Shown: positions 43,894 through 52,147 of the stretch, one piece after another
Numbering within the stretch: position 1 is the stretch's first letter
Layout: every line of letters begins with the position of its first letter
From: Hyphomonas oceanitis SCH89
GTDB taxonomy: Bacteria > Pseudomonadota > Alphaproteobacteria > Caulobacterales > Hyphomonadaceae
Assembly (NCBI RefSeq): GCF_000685295.1
Contig: NZ_ARYL01000005.1
Location: 62,001 to 126,000, forward strand
Direction of reading: 5' to 3'
Length of the DNA: 64,000 nt
The notes under the pieces: generated by a model
The model's database searches: none
Seen by the model: only the letters and a program-made list of their open reading frames with translations
Told to the model about the DNA's origin: nothing
Program-made: the position numbers and the translations under genes

Positions 43894-43907
43894 CACCCCC
43901 GGGGGTG
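43894..43907. other. 14-base GC palindrome in a divergent intergenic region
   Basis: CACCCCCGGGGGTG is a perfect palindrome in the 172-base gap between cobS and the Sel1-type gene. It may be an operator or chance; no standard protein site of this form is known to me. Confidence 0.35.
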
Positions 43908-43963
43908 ATGACAAGCCCTTATCCCGGTTCTAGATTTCACGATGAGGGTGGAGGAAAATAGCC

Positions 43964-45250
43964 ATGGTTTCAAGATTTCTTGCGCGCACAGCCCGGATGC
44001 TGGCTGGCCTGGCCCTGATGGCGGCGCCTGTTGTGGCGGTTGCGCCCCTCGCCTCTGCTCAATCGCTCAGTGTCGAGGACACAGCCCGCCCACAGGAAGC
44101 GACGGGCGACGCCTTGCTCAGGCTTGGCCGGGAATATGCGGCGGGGACGTATGGCGCGCCCGATTTCGAGCGGGCATCCGAGCTTTACCTGCAGGCCGCA
44201 GATGCGGGCACGGCGGAAGCCTATGCCGATGCCGCCGTGCTGAGGGCGACGGGCAAGGTCACCTCAGGCGACGAGGCGGAAGACAATATTGGCGCCAGCT
44301 ACCTCTACATGGCCGGGGCTGAAGCGGGCTGCATCACCTGTATGAAGTCCCTCGCGCGGATGTATGAAATGGCACCGATCGGCGTTGAGCGAAATCTGGG
44401 CGAGGCGCTCGTCTGGTATACCAAGGCCTACGAGATGAGCATCTTCAAGACGGATGCTGAATTCGAGAATATCAAACGCGTCTCGTCCGAGGCCTATTAC
44501 GCGGCCGTGGATGAACGGGATGCCGGAAATCACTGGGAGGCCTATAACGCCTTCAAGACCCTGTGCGACTTCAAGGGCCCGGCCGCCTGCTACATGCTGG
44601 GCCTCTATCAGGGCGCAGTAAACTCCCCCTATGGCAAGGATGAGCGGGCCGCGCTCGCGCCGCTCGCTTTCGCTTGTGACAATAGCATACCGAAAGCCTG
44701 CGAGAACCACGCCCGACTGACCGGATTTGTTGGGCCGAGTGCGGGCTATTCCAATGGCTATCGGGCCGAGCGCTATTTCAAATCCCAGTGCGACTCCGAC
44801 ACGCCGGACTATAGCGCCTGCTTCAATGTCGCCTGGCTGAACTATTATACCGATTATGGGCTGAACAATTGGCAGACGATCCGCACCTATTCCACCAAGG
44901 CCTGCTTTCAGGGCGGCGATAGCATGGGCTGCAGCCTGGCAATGAAGATGGCCAACATGATGGGCCCACCACCCGGATCCATGCCGACAAAATCAGGCGG
45001 GAACTGGGGCCGGAGCGTCGACAACGCGATTGGCGGGATTTTCGCGGCGTTGGCCAGCGGCGCGAGCGCGTATGCGAGCACTGGCAGTGTCGGCTCGTCG
45101 GGCAGTTATTCTTCGTCCGGTTCGTCTTCCTCGTCGAACAACGTCTCCACTTGGCAGGACAATCGCGATTGGAACGACGCACTCAGGTCCACGGCCAATA
45201 TCGGCACGGCCTATTCCTCGTCCTGCCGCCCCGGCAACAAGTACTGCTAG
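43964..45250 (+). CDS. Sel1/TPR-like exported protein
   Basis: 428 residues. Signal peptide to about residue 32 (VVAVAPLASAQS). Then several Sel1-type helical repeats are visible: LRLGREYAAGTYGAPDFERA, LYMAGAEAGCITCMKSLARM, WYTKAYEM, TLCDFKGPAACYMLGL and more. Many Cys occur in pairs (CITC, GCS), which suggests disulfides in the periplasm. The last 80 residues are Gly/Ser-rich and low complexity, ending in Cys. GGAGGAAAA precedes the ATG. Sel1 proteins usually scaffold protein complexes; the partner is not known. Confidence 0.8.
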   Translation: MVSRFLARTARMLAGLALMAAPVVAVAPLASAQSLSVEDTARPQEATGDALLRLGREYAAGTYGAPDFERASELYLQAADAGTAEAYADAAVLRATGKVTSGDEAEDNIGASYLYMAGAEAGCITCMKSLARMYEMAPIGVERNLGEALVWYTKAYEMSIFKTDAEFENIKRVSSEAYYAAVDERDAGNHWEAYNAFKTLCDFKGPAACYMLGLYQGAVNSPYGKDERAALAPLAFACDNSIPKACENHARLTGFVGPSAGYSNGYRAERYFKSQCDSDTPDYSACFNVAWLNYYTDYGLNNWQTIRTYSTKACFQGGDSMGCSLAMKMANMMGPPPGSMPTKSGGNWGRSVDNAIGGIFAALASGASAYASTGSVGSSGSYSSSGSSSSSNNVSTWQDNRDWNDALRSTANIGTAYSSSCRPGNKYC

Positions 45251-46917
45251 GGCGCGGACGCGTCAGCGCTCCAGACGACTTCGCCCCCAACCATGGTCAT
45301 CAGCGGTTTGGCCTCAAGGATTTCGGCTTCCGGCACGGTCATCAGGTCGCGGTCGAAGACGGTGAAGTCGGCGAGTTTGCCGGGTTCGATGGTGCCGAGA
45401 TCATCTTCTTCGAAAGCAGCGTAGGCTGCGTTCGATGTGAAGAGAGCGAGCGCCTCTTCCCGCGTCAGGGCCTGTTCAGGGTGCCAGCCTTCGGCGGATT
45501 CGCCCTTGAGGCTCTTGCGGGAGACGGCGGCGTAGAACTCGATCAGCGGAGAGCCAACCTCGACCGGCGCGTCAGACCCGCCCGCCACAACCGCGCCGCT
45601 ATCCCAGAGGCTACGCCAGGCATAGGCGCCCGCGAGACGCTGCAGACCAAGGCGAGAGGGAGCGAAAAACAGGTCACCAATGGCGTGAGAAGGCTGCATC
45701 GAGGCAACCAGGCCGTTTGCGCCGACGCGCGGGATATCGGCAAGCGCGAAGTTCTGGGCGTGTTCGATACGCCAGCGATGGGAAGCATCGTAGCCACCCG
45801 CCTCAACCGCTTCGAGGATGCGCCTGTCGGCCAGATCGCCAATAGCATGGATGGCGAGCTGGACATTGGCGGCATCCGCCCGCGCCATGATGGCGGCGAG
45901 GTCTTCCGGGCTCATCAGGGCGAGGCCCGATGTATCGGGACGGTCGCTATAGGGTTCGATCAGCAGGGCGCCGCGGCTGCCGAGGGCGCCGTCCATATAG
46001 ATCTTCACGGCGCGATTGGTGATCGTGTCCGTTTCCATTTGGCGACCCGCCGCGATATCGAAGCCTTCAGCATCCAGCGCATTATAGAGCCGGATCGGCA
46101 GGCGGCCCGCCTTGTCCAATTCTTCCATCAGGGGAATCTGTTCGGGTGCGACGCTCATATTGTGACCGCCCGTCCACCCGCGCGACGCATAAAGCTTTGC
46201 GCCAGTTTCAAGCGCCGTCTTCAGGCCTTCCGCATCCGGCGCAGCCACCAGGGGTGCGACGAGATTCATCGCATTGTCGATGAGGAGGCCATTTGGCGTG
46301 CCGTCTTCATTGCGCTCGATACGGCCGCCTTCAGGATCGGGCGTGCCCTTCGTAATCCCAACGGCAGCGAGCGTCGCGGAGTTCACGACCATAGCGTGGC
46401 CGTCTGAGCGTTGCAGGATGACTTTGTAATCCGCGCTGACAGGATCGAGGTCAGACGCCATGGGCATGCGCGCCTCAGGCCAGCCGGTTTCGATCCAGCC
46501 GCGACCGAACACAACCGAGCTCGGTTCCTTATCCGCCACTTCCGCCTCAACGCGGCTGACAAGTTCAGCCACCGAAGCGGTGCCCTCAAGGTTCAGGGTC
46601 AGTTCGCGCTGGCCGACGCCCAGAAGGTGGACATGCGCATCAGTGAAGCCGGGAAACATGACCCCGCCCTTGAGATCGATGAGTGTAACCTCGTCCTCGC
46701 TCCAGTCGGCAGAGGCTGGTGGAACAGTCGCGGTAATGCGCCCATCCGCGCCGACAATGACCGCCTCGACCGTCGGCTGGTCCGGGTTGCCCGTATAGAT
46801 CGTGCCGCCTGTGATGACGGTGACTTTTGCAGCCGGGGCCGTTTCAGGCGGGGGCGGTGCATTTCCGCCGCATGCGGTGAGCAGGAGCGCGGCAAAGGCG
46901 AGGCAGGCGGTGCGCAT
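45247..46917 (-). CDS. Lipoprotein amidohydrolase, YtcJ-like
   Basis: 556 residues. Lipobox LLLTAC with Cys at residue 16, then a metal-dependent amidohydrolase. FTDAHVHL supplies the HxH metal pair, and DGALGSRGA, AIHAIGDLADR, HAQNF and GSDAPVE match the YtcJ/LAF3 branch. It hydrolyses amide or imine bonds of unknown metabolites, tethered to the membrane. Its stop shares a CTAG with the Sel1-type gene. Confidence 0.88.
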   Translation of the reverse strand: MRTACLAFAALLLTACGGNAPPPPETAPAAKVTVITGGTIYTGNPDQPTVEAVIVGADGRITATVPPASADWSEDEVTLIDLKGGVMFPGFTDAHVHLLGVGQRELTLNLEGTASVAELVSRVEAEVADKEPSSVVFGRGWIETGWPEARMPMASDLDPVSADYKVILQRSDGHAMVVNSATLAAVGITKGTPDPEGGRIERNEDGTPNGLLIDNAMNLVAPLVAAPDAEGLKTALETGAKLYASRGWTGGHNMSVAPEQIPLMEELDKAGRLPIRLYNALDAEGFDIAAGRQMETDTITNRAVKIYMDGALGSRGALLIEPYSDRPDTSGLALMSPEDLAAIMARADAANVQLAIHAIGDLADRRILEAVEAGGYDASHRWRIEHAQNFALADIPRVGANGLVASMQPSHAIGDLFFAPSRLGLQRLAGAYAWRSLWDSGAVVAGGSDAPVEVGSPLIEFYAAVSRKSLKGESAEGWHPEQALTREEALALFTSNAAYAAFEEDDLGTIEPGKLADFTVFDRDLMTVPEAEILEAKPLMTMVGGEVVWSADASAP

Positions 46918-46979
46918 GAGATGGCATCCTTCCGGTCAGGTCTGGAGATGACCGAGCAGACGGCGCGCATTACGGGAAG

Positions 46980-47192
46980 TCAAGGTTCGAACGAAAAGAC
47001 CGCCTCAAATGGGACGCCAAACGCAAGCGATATGCGAAAGGCAAGCTCGAGCGACGGTGCATACTTCTCCTGCTCGATGGCGATAATGGTCTGGCGGGTT
47101 GCGCCGACGGCTTCGGCGAGTTGCGACTGGGTCATGCCGCCCGTCTCGGCGCGCAGCGCCTTGATGTGGTTTCGGACCTTGCCCTTTGCCAT
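46980..47192 (-). CDS. XRE-family transcription regulator
   Basis: 70 residues, one helix-turn-helix domain: [21 protein letters not shown] is the DNA-binding unit with [15 protein letters not shown] after it. This short form is typical of regulators paired with a membrane protein. It begins 3 bases after the end of the membrane protein gene and shares its promoter, so it probably represses its own operon (inference). Confidence 0.9.
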   Translation of the reverse strand: MAKGKVRNHIKALRAETGGMTQSQLAEAVGATRQTIIAIEQEKYAPSLELAFRISLAFGVPFEAVFSFEP

Positions 47193-47195
47193 CGC

Positions 47196-47669
47196 CTAGA
47201 CCCTGTAGAGCACGAGCGTGGCAACCATCTTCACGATGTGTGCAGCAAAGAGCAGCGCCAGCAGGGTAAAGACAATGCCGCTGGTCGATACGATCGCGAG
47301 TGGCGAGAGTACTGAGCTTGAATAGGTTTCCTGCATGATCAGGCGCAGTGCCAGGACATTCACGACTGTAATGATGAACCAGTGCGAAATGATCCCGGCG
47401 CGGCGCTCGATCTGCTGGTCACGCTCGTCCTCGAAGTCCGCGCTGTCAGCTGTCGCGTCATTCAGGACCGACCCGGCAATCGAGACGCCGGTCGTCACGA
47501 GAATCTCGCCGACAATCATGCCGATGATGACGGTGACATAGGTACTGAGCATCTGATCAGGCGGCAGGTCCACAACCTGCCAGCCATCGAGGAACCGCGT
47601 CTGCAGGAGCCAGACCGCCCAAATGGCGATCATGAGCGAGCCGAGAGTGCGGATTTCAGTCCATGACAT
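47196..47669 (-). CDS. Membrane protein paired with an XRE regulator
   Basis: 157 residues from the Met at 47669 (AAAGGAC upstream); the frame extends to 47801 but that part lies over the promoter. Four membrane segments are visible (about 9-26, 40-68, 98-116, 124-155), with an acidic loop (ADSADFEDERDQQIERRAG) between the second and third. This arrangement of helices and an ERDxxI motif recalls DUF2178-like proteins that partner XRE regulators, but assignment is not firm. Possibly a signal-transducing or immunity-like membrane protein. Confidence 0.7.
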   Translation of the reverse strand: MSWTEIRTLGSLMIAIWAVWLLQTRFLDGWQVVDLPPDQMLSTYVTVIIGMIVGEILVTTGVSIAGSVLNDATADSADFEDERDQQIERRAGIISHWFIITVVNVLALRLIMQETYSSSVLSPLAIVSTSGIVFTLLALLFAAHIVKMVATLVLYRV

Positions 47670-47698
47670 GCGCTTGTCCTTTCCCAGTGATGTAAGAT

Positions 47699-47745
47699 AT
47701 GTTTTACATAGCGATGGATTGGGACAATGTCCAACATGTTTTACA
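47699..47745 (-). promoter_or_regulatory. Promoter and candidate operator of the XRE/membrane operon
   Basis: Minus strand: TTGGAC (47729-47734), an 18-base spacer and TATGTA (47705-47710). A direct repeat ATGTTTTACA occurs at 47699-47708 and 47736-47745. A palindrome GGACA-A-TGTCC (47722-47732) overlaps the -35 box. The repeats cover -10 and lie just upstream of -35, as expected for an autoregulatory operator. Confidence 0.55.
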
Positions 47746-47799
47746 ATTTTATTCGCATGCTCAACGGGCCCGTTCCAGTCCCCAGACTCCCGGACAAAC

Positions 47800-47829
47800 A
47801 AAAACGCGCCCCCGAAGGAGCGCGTTTTT
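47800..47829 (-). terminator. Terminator of rpmB
   Basis: AAAAACGCGC (47800-47809) pairs with GCGCGTTTTT (47820-47829) around a 10-base loop. On the minus strand this is a stem ending in a U-run 25 bases after the rpmB stop, a typical intrinsic terminator. Confidence 0.85.
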
Positions 47830-47853
47830 CAGTTTGCCGGTCGCAAGGAGCGA

Positions 47854-48147
47854 TCAGGCGGCAGCAGCAACGGCCTTTTTGGCGATGTCGCGCTTGATCT
47901 TGAGGGCCTTGGACGACAGCTTGTCGTCCTTTGCCTTGGCCAGGAAGCCGTCAAGGCCGCCGAGCTTGTCGACGGTGCGCAGGGCTTTCGCCGCGATGCG
48001 CATCTTGAATTTCTGGTCGAGGGCTTCGGAATGAAGCGTCACGTCGATCAGGTTCGGCAGGAACCGGCGCTTGGTTTTCACCTGGGAGTGGCTCACCAGG
48101 TGGCCAACGATCGGCTTGGTGCCGGTAAGTTCACATTCGCGGGACAT
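47854..48147 (-). CDS. rpmB: 50S ribosomal protein L28
   Basis: 97 residues starting [21 protein letters not shown], a clear L28 with the [10 protein letters not shown] motif and a Lys/Ala-rich C-terminus. Zinc-type L28 has a CxxC pair; this form has only one Cys near the start. A promoter and terminator flank it, so it is a single-gene unit. Confidence 0.97.
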   Translation of the reverse strand: MSRECELTGTKPIVGHLVSHSQVKTKRRFLPNLIDVTLHSEALDQKFKMRIAAKALRTVDKLGGLDGFLAKAKDDKLSSKALKIKRDIAKKAVAAAA

Positions 48148-48191
48148 GGGCCTCGCTCCGATTGCATGTTCAGGGTTGTCTCGAAGGCGCG

Positions 48192-48221
48192 TCGTTACAC
48201 AGTAGGAGGGGGCCGTGTCAA
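48192..48221 (-). promoter_or_regulatory. Promoter of rpmB
   Basis: Minus strand: a consensus TTGACA (48216-48221), an 18-base spacer and TAACGA (48192-48197). The transcript would start near 48185 with a leader of about 37 bases. The 250-base gap to the next gene holds this promoter, the palindrome at 48348 and nothing else seen. Confidence 0.6.
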
Positions 48222-48347
48222 CTGCGAAGCCACATGCGAAGTACGAGTTTTACAGCCCCCTGTCATGGCCTGTGATGAATCTTGAGTGCAACCCGTCGCT
48301 TGATTGGGGCATTATAGGGGCAATCTTGTTCAGGCGCCGTTGGTGTT

Positions 48348-48367
48348 GCACCCTTATATAAGAGTGC
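48348..48367. promoter_or_regulatory. AT-cored palindrome upstream of the DUF3108 gene
   Basis: GCAC-C-CTTATATAAG-A-GTGC is a 20-base near-perfect palindrome that includes TATAAG on both strands. On the plus strand it would serve as a -10 giving a start near 48369 and a leader of about 29 bases with AAAGGA. No clear -35 was found. Confidence 0.45.
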
Positions 48368-48397
48368 GATGGGCCCCAATCCAAAGGATACGACCTG

Positions 48398-49291
48398 ATG
48401 AAACGCGCATACATGCTTGCTTCCGGCCTTGCGCTCGCAATGGCTGGCATCGCCGTGGCCGATACGTCGGGCGGCAGCAGCGCAGCTGCGCCGACTGTGC
48501 TGGCGGGTGTAAAGGCCGGAACGCCGACACGCATGATATACGAGCTGGAAGCCAAGGCCTATGTGCTGTTCATCCCGGCGACGGGCCGTGCAAGCTTTAC
48601 CGTCGACATGAAGCCGGACAATTACGTGATCAATTCCCGGGTCAAGGTGACCGGCATTGCGGACTGGTTCGTCAACTATGACATGGTCCTGCAGGCGTCC
48701 GGCTATACGCGCGACAATGCCCTGAAGACCTATTCCTATGTCTCTCAGAACCGCGACGGGAAGAAGAACCGCCGCGTGAACCTGACCATCGGCCCGGACA
48801 GCTTCAAGATGAAGGCCGATCCTGAGTTCGGAAACCTGGGCGATCCGGCCGCAACGACCGAGCAGGTGCTGAAGACAAATGACCCGATCACGGCGCTGAT
48901 CACGTTCGCGCTGGAACCGCGCGCACCGGGCGCCGACCCTTGCGGCGGGCCGATCCGTATCTTTGACGGACGCCAGCTGACGTACCTCCACCTGAAAAAT
49001 GCTGGCATGAAACAGGTCAAGACCGATGCCTGGTCGGGCAATGCCATTGAATGCCATGTGACGATGGAAAAAGTCGCCGGCTACAAGAAGGGCGAGTCCA
49101 ACAAGGATAATTTATCAGGCATTGATGGCCCGCTGCGCATGTGGCTGGCCCCGCTGGAAAACGGCACGACCGTGCCCGTGAAGATCCAGGCCGATACGGA
49201 CAAGATCGGCAAGATCACGCTTCAGGCCAAGAAGCTGCGGTTTGAACCGATCGTGACGGAAGAAGCGACTGTGACCTCGGATGGTCAGTAA
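48398..49291 (+). CDS. DUF3108 domain protein, exported
   Basis: 297 residues. Signal peptide (MLASGLALAMAGIAVA), then a beta-strand-rich DUF3108 domain: YELEAKAYVLFIPATGRASF at its start, VKVTGIADWFVNYDMVLQASG, and DGRQLTYLHLK near the middle. The family is periplasmic or outer-membrane associated with unknown function. AAAGGA is 10 bases before the ATG. Its position next to rpmB recurs in alphaproteobacteria from general knowledge. Confidence 0.85.
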   Translation: MKRAYMLASGLALAMAGIAVADTSGGSSAAAPTVLAGVKAGTPTRMIYELEAKAYVLFIPATGRASFTVDMKPDNYVINSRVKVTGIADWFVNYDMVLQASGYTRDNALKTYSYVSQNRDGKKNRRVNLTIGPDSFKMKADPEFGNLGDPAATTEQVLKTNDPITALITFALEPRAPGADPCGGPIRIFDGRQLTYLHLKNAGMKQVKTDAWSGNAIECHVTMEKVAGYKKGESNKDNLSGIDGPLRMWLAPLENGTTVPVKIQADTDKIGKITLQAKKLRFEPIVTEEATVTSDGQ

Positions 49292-49316
49292 GGGCAGGCG
49301 CAAGATGCCCTGCCCT
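49291..49316. terminator. Hairpin between DUF3108 and rluD
   Basis: AGGGCAGG (49291-49298) and CCTGCCCT (49309-49316) form a perfect 8-base stem in the 33-base gap between convergent genes. No U-run follows, so a weak bidirectional terminator. Confidence 0.5.
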
Positions 49317-49324
49317 TGCCGGAT

Positions 49325-50350
49325 CTAGTCGTGATCGTCCTTGGGCAAGAGGCGTAGCGCTGCGATAAGGCCCGTCATGTCCTCTGGCAAAGGTGCCTCG
49401 AAATGAAGGTCCTCTCCCGTAATCGGGTGGACGAAGCCGAGGACGGCCGCATGTAGTGCCTGGCGCTCGAACCGGCGGGCGGCATCACGGGCGGTATCGA
49501 AATCTTCGCCCGAGCCCCAGGCAGTCACGCCTTTTGACCTGCCATAGACGGGATCGCCGATCAGGCTGGCGCCGACATGGCTCATGTGGACGCGGATCTG
49601 GTGTGTGCGGCCTGTCTCAAGCGTGCATTTGACGAGCGCTGCAGCCGGCAGACCCGTTCCCTTGTCGCGCAGGCCGAATGTTTCGAGCGCCTTGTAATGC
49701 GTGATCGCCTCGCGTCCGTGGGTGCCGTCGGGATTGCGCACGACGGCCATTTTCTTGCGGTCGCCGGTGGCGCGGGCAATCGGCTCGTCGATCGTGCCGG
49801 ATAGAGGCCGCGGGGCGCCGCGTGTGACGGCAAGGTAGGATCGCTCGATGTCGTGTGTCGCAAACAGGGCCGAGAGGCCCACATGGGCCGCTTCGGTCTT
49901 GGCCGCGACCATGACGCCGGTCGTCAGCTTGTCGAGACGGTGAACGATGCCCGGGCGCTCAACGCCGCCAATGCCGGGCAACTGGCCCTCACAATGGAAG
50001 AGGAGCGCATTGACCAGCGTGCCGTCCCAGCTGCCGGGCGCCGGGTGAACGGCCATGCCTGAAGCCTTGTTGATGATGATGAGGTGTTCGTCTTCGAACA
50101 GGATTTCGAGTGGAATGTCTTCCGGCTGCGGGACAGCCGGCACAGGCTCTGGCAGGGCCAGCGTATAGGTGCTGCCTTCGACAACGGCCTTGCGCGGATC
50201 GTCGGTCGGCACGCCATTGATCATGACGGCGCCTTCCTTGATCAGGGATTTGGCGCGTGAACGCGACAGCGACCCGGCCCTCTCGGCAAGGAAACTGTCG
50301 AGACGCAGGCCGGCGTCTGTCGCGCTGGCGGTGAGAGAAATCGTTTCCAT
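49325..50350 (-). CDS. rluD: Ribosomal large subunit pseudouridine synthase RluD family
   Basis: 341 residues from the Met at 50350. An S4 RNA-binding domain (RLDSFLAERAGSLSRSRAKSLIKEG) is followed by the synthase: the catalytic Asp in HRLDKLTTG, and the GRTHQIRVHM motif. RluD modifies positions 1911/1915/1917 of 23S rRNA. An alternative TTG start at 50380 adds ten residues. A TATAAG lies 7 bases before the ATG, so the message may be leaderless. Confidence 0.93.
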   Translation of the reverse strand: METISLTASATDAGLRLDSFLAERAGSLSRSRAKSLIKEGAVMINGVPTDDPRKAVVEGSTYTLALPEPVPAVPQPEDIPLEILFEDEHLIIINKASGMAVHPAPGSWDGTLVNALLFHCEGQLPGIGGVERPGIVHRLDKLTTGVMVAAKTEAAHVGLSALFATHDIERSYLAVTRGAPRPLSGTIDEPIARATGDRKKMAVVRNPDGTHGREAITHYKALETFGLRDKGTGLPAAALVKCTLETGRTHQIRVHMSHVGASLIGDPVYGRSKGVTAWGSGEDFDTARDAARRFERQALHAAVLGFVHPITGEDLHFEAPLPEDMTGLIAALRLLPKDDHD

Positions 50351-50357
50351 TTGCACC

Positions 50358-50387
50358 CTTATAGACTTCGAGTTCGCCAAGCGTCAT
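50358..50387 (-). promoter_or_regulatory. Promoter of rluD, possibly leaderless
   Basis: Minus strand: ATGACG (50382-50387, 4 of 6 matches to consensus), an 18-base spacer and TATAAG (50358-50363). Seven bases separate TATAAG from the ATG, so transcription would begin at the start codon. The bases TTGCACCCTTATA (plus strand, 50351-50363) also occur at 48346-48358. Confidence 0.5.
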
Positions 50388-50439
50388 TCAGTTGTCGTAG
50401 TCGCGCCCTACAAGCGGCCCGAACTCACTGGAGGATATC

Positions 50440-52143
50440 ATGAGCGCAGTTACCCGACGCGGCCTTCTCGGCGCCGCAGCCACCGGAGCCCTTAGCCTTG
50501 CCGCGTGCGCAAAGCCAGCCACCAATGCATTGGCGCCCACCGCACCTGCCTATGAGGGCGACGTTTCCTTCGACCACGGCGTGGCATCCGGCGACCCGCT
50601 GCCGACCAAGATGATCCTCTGGACACGCGTCACGCCGAAGTCCGGCACGGGCCCGATCCCGGTGCGCTTTGACGTGTTCGCGGCCGATAATAGCGAGACG
50701 CCTCTCATTACGGGCATGACCAGCGCCGAGGCTTCGCATGATTTCTGCGTGAAAGTGGATGTGGCAGGCCTCAGCCCTGCGACCGTTTACACCTACCGCT
50801 TTACCGCCCTGACCAGCGCGGGCGATATCGCCTCGCCGGAAGGCCGGACACGCACGACAGCGGTATCAGGCACAACGCCTGTCCGGCTCGGTGTGGTCTC
50901 CTGTTCCAACTGGCAGTTCGGCTATTTCAACGCCTACAAGGCCCTTGCCGCCGAGCCAGACCTCGACGCGATCATTCACCTTGGCGACTATCTCTATGAA
51001 TACGGCGTCGACGGCTATGGCTCGAAAACGGCCGAAGCCCTTGGTCGCCTGCATGAACCAACAACGGAAATCGTCTCGCTCGACGACTATCGCAAGCGCC
51101 ACGCGCAATACAAAACAGACCCGAACCTGCAGGCCGCCCATGCCGCTGCGCCATGGATCTGCACATGGGACGACCATGAGAGCACCAATGACAGCTACCG
51201 CACCGGCGCCGAAAACCACAATCCGGACAAGGGTGAAGGCGAATGGTCTGACCGCAAGCTGCGCGCCATTCAGGCCTATTTCGAATGGATGCCGATGCGC
51301 GAACCGGAATCGGGCAACATCACCTCAGCCGTCTGGCGCGACTTCAGCTTTGGCGATGTTGCCACGATCTTCGCAACGGAGACCCGTCTGACGGGCCGTT
51401 CGCAAAGCATTGGCTGGTCCGATGCTGTGACCACATCCGACCAGACGGAAATGATGGCTCAGATTGAGGCGCATATGAAAGTCATCAATGACCCCGCGCG
51501 CACGATGATGGGCGCGGCGCAGGAAGCCTGGATTGATAAAGGCCTGAAGGAATCGGTCGCGGACGGCAAAACATGGCAGGTTATGGCTAATCAGGTCATG
51601 ATGGCGCGCGTCGCCCTGCCAGACATGTCGAAAGCCTTCACGCCTGAGCAAATCGCGCAGGCGATCCCGCAAGTCCAGCAGATGATCGGCTTCTCGGCTC
51701 TTGGCCTGCCATTCAATCTGGACGCCTGGGACGGTTATCCGGCAGCGCGCGGTCGTCTTTATGACAGCGTTGAGGCAGCCGGCGCCCGCCTTGTGACGCT
51801 GACAGGCGACATCCATTCGGCCTGGGCCGACACACTCGTGGATGACAAGGGCGAACGCGTCGGCGTGGAATTCGTGACCACGTCGATCACCTCACCCGGC
51901 ATCAGCGCTTATATCACCGACGTGCCGGACCTGGGCCAGCGCTTTGCCGACGCCAATCCTGAAGTCGAATGGCATGATCCGGAAGGCCACGGCTATATCC
52001 TGATGACGCTGACGCCAGAACGCGTCACCGGCGAATTCGTCAAAGTGTCGACAGTCCTTTCGACCGACTTCACGGCAGAGCGCGTTGCGACCTATGAAGT
52101 GACGCCGGAAGCCAAAGGTGTCTCGGCCCTGACCCGGGCCTAA
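50440..52143 (+). CDS. phoD: Alkaline phosphatase PhoD, Tat-exported
   Basis: 567 residues. The N-terminus has twin arginines (TRRGLLGAAATGA) followed by a lipobox-like AAC, so Tat export with possible lipidation. The PhoD metallophosphoesterase core follows an N-terminal beta domain: VSCSNWQ, HLGDYLYEYG, WDDHES and LTGDIHSAW. It releases phosphate from mono- and diesters with iron and calcium in characterised PhoD enzymes. GGAGG precedes the ATG. Unrelated in fold to the phosphatase at 3569. Confidence 0.94.
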   Translation: MSAVTRRGLLGAAATGALSLAACAKPATNALAPTAPAYEGDVSFDHGVASGDPLPTKMILWTRVTPKSGTGPIPVRFDVFAADNSETPLITGMTSAEASHDFCVKVDVAGLSPATVYTYRFTALTSAGDIASPEGRTRTTAVSGTTPVRLGVVSCSNWQFGYFNAYKALAAEPDLDAIIHLGDYLYEYGVDGYGSKTAEALGRLHEPTTEIVSLDDYRKRHAQYKTDPNLQAAHAAAPWICTWDDHESTNDSYRTGAENHNPDKGEGEWSDRKLRAIQAYFEWMPMREPESGNITSAVWRDFSFGDVATIFATETRLTGRSQSIGWSDAVTTSDQTEMMAQIEAHMKVINDPARTMMGAAQEAWIDKGLKESVADGKTWQVMANQVMMARVALPDMSKAFTPEQIAQAIPQVQQMIGFSALGLPFNLDAWDGYPAARGRLYDSVEAAGARLVTLTGDIHSAWADTLVDDKGERVGVEFVTTSITSPGISAYITDVPDLGQRFADANPEVEWHDPEGHGYILMTLTPERVTGEFVKVSTVLSTDFTAERVATYEVTPEAKGVSALTRA

Positions 52144-52147
52144 GACC

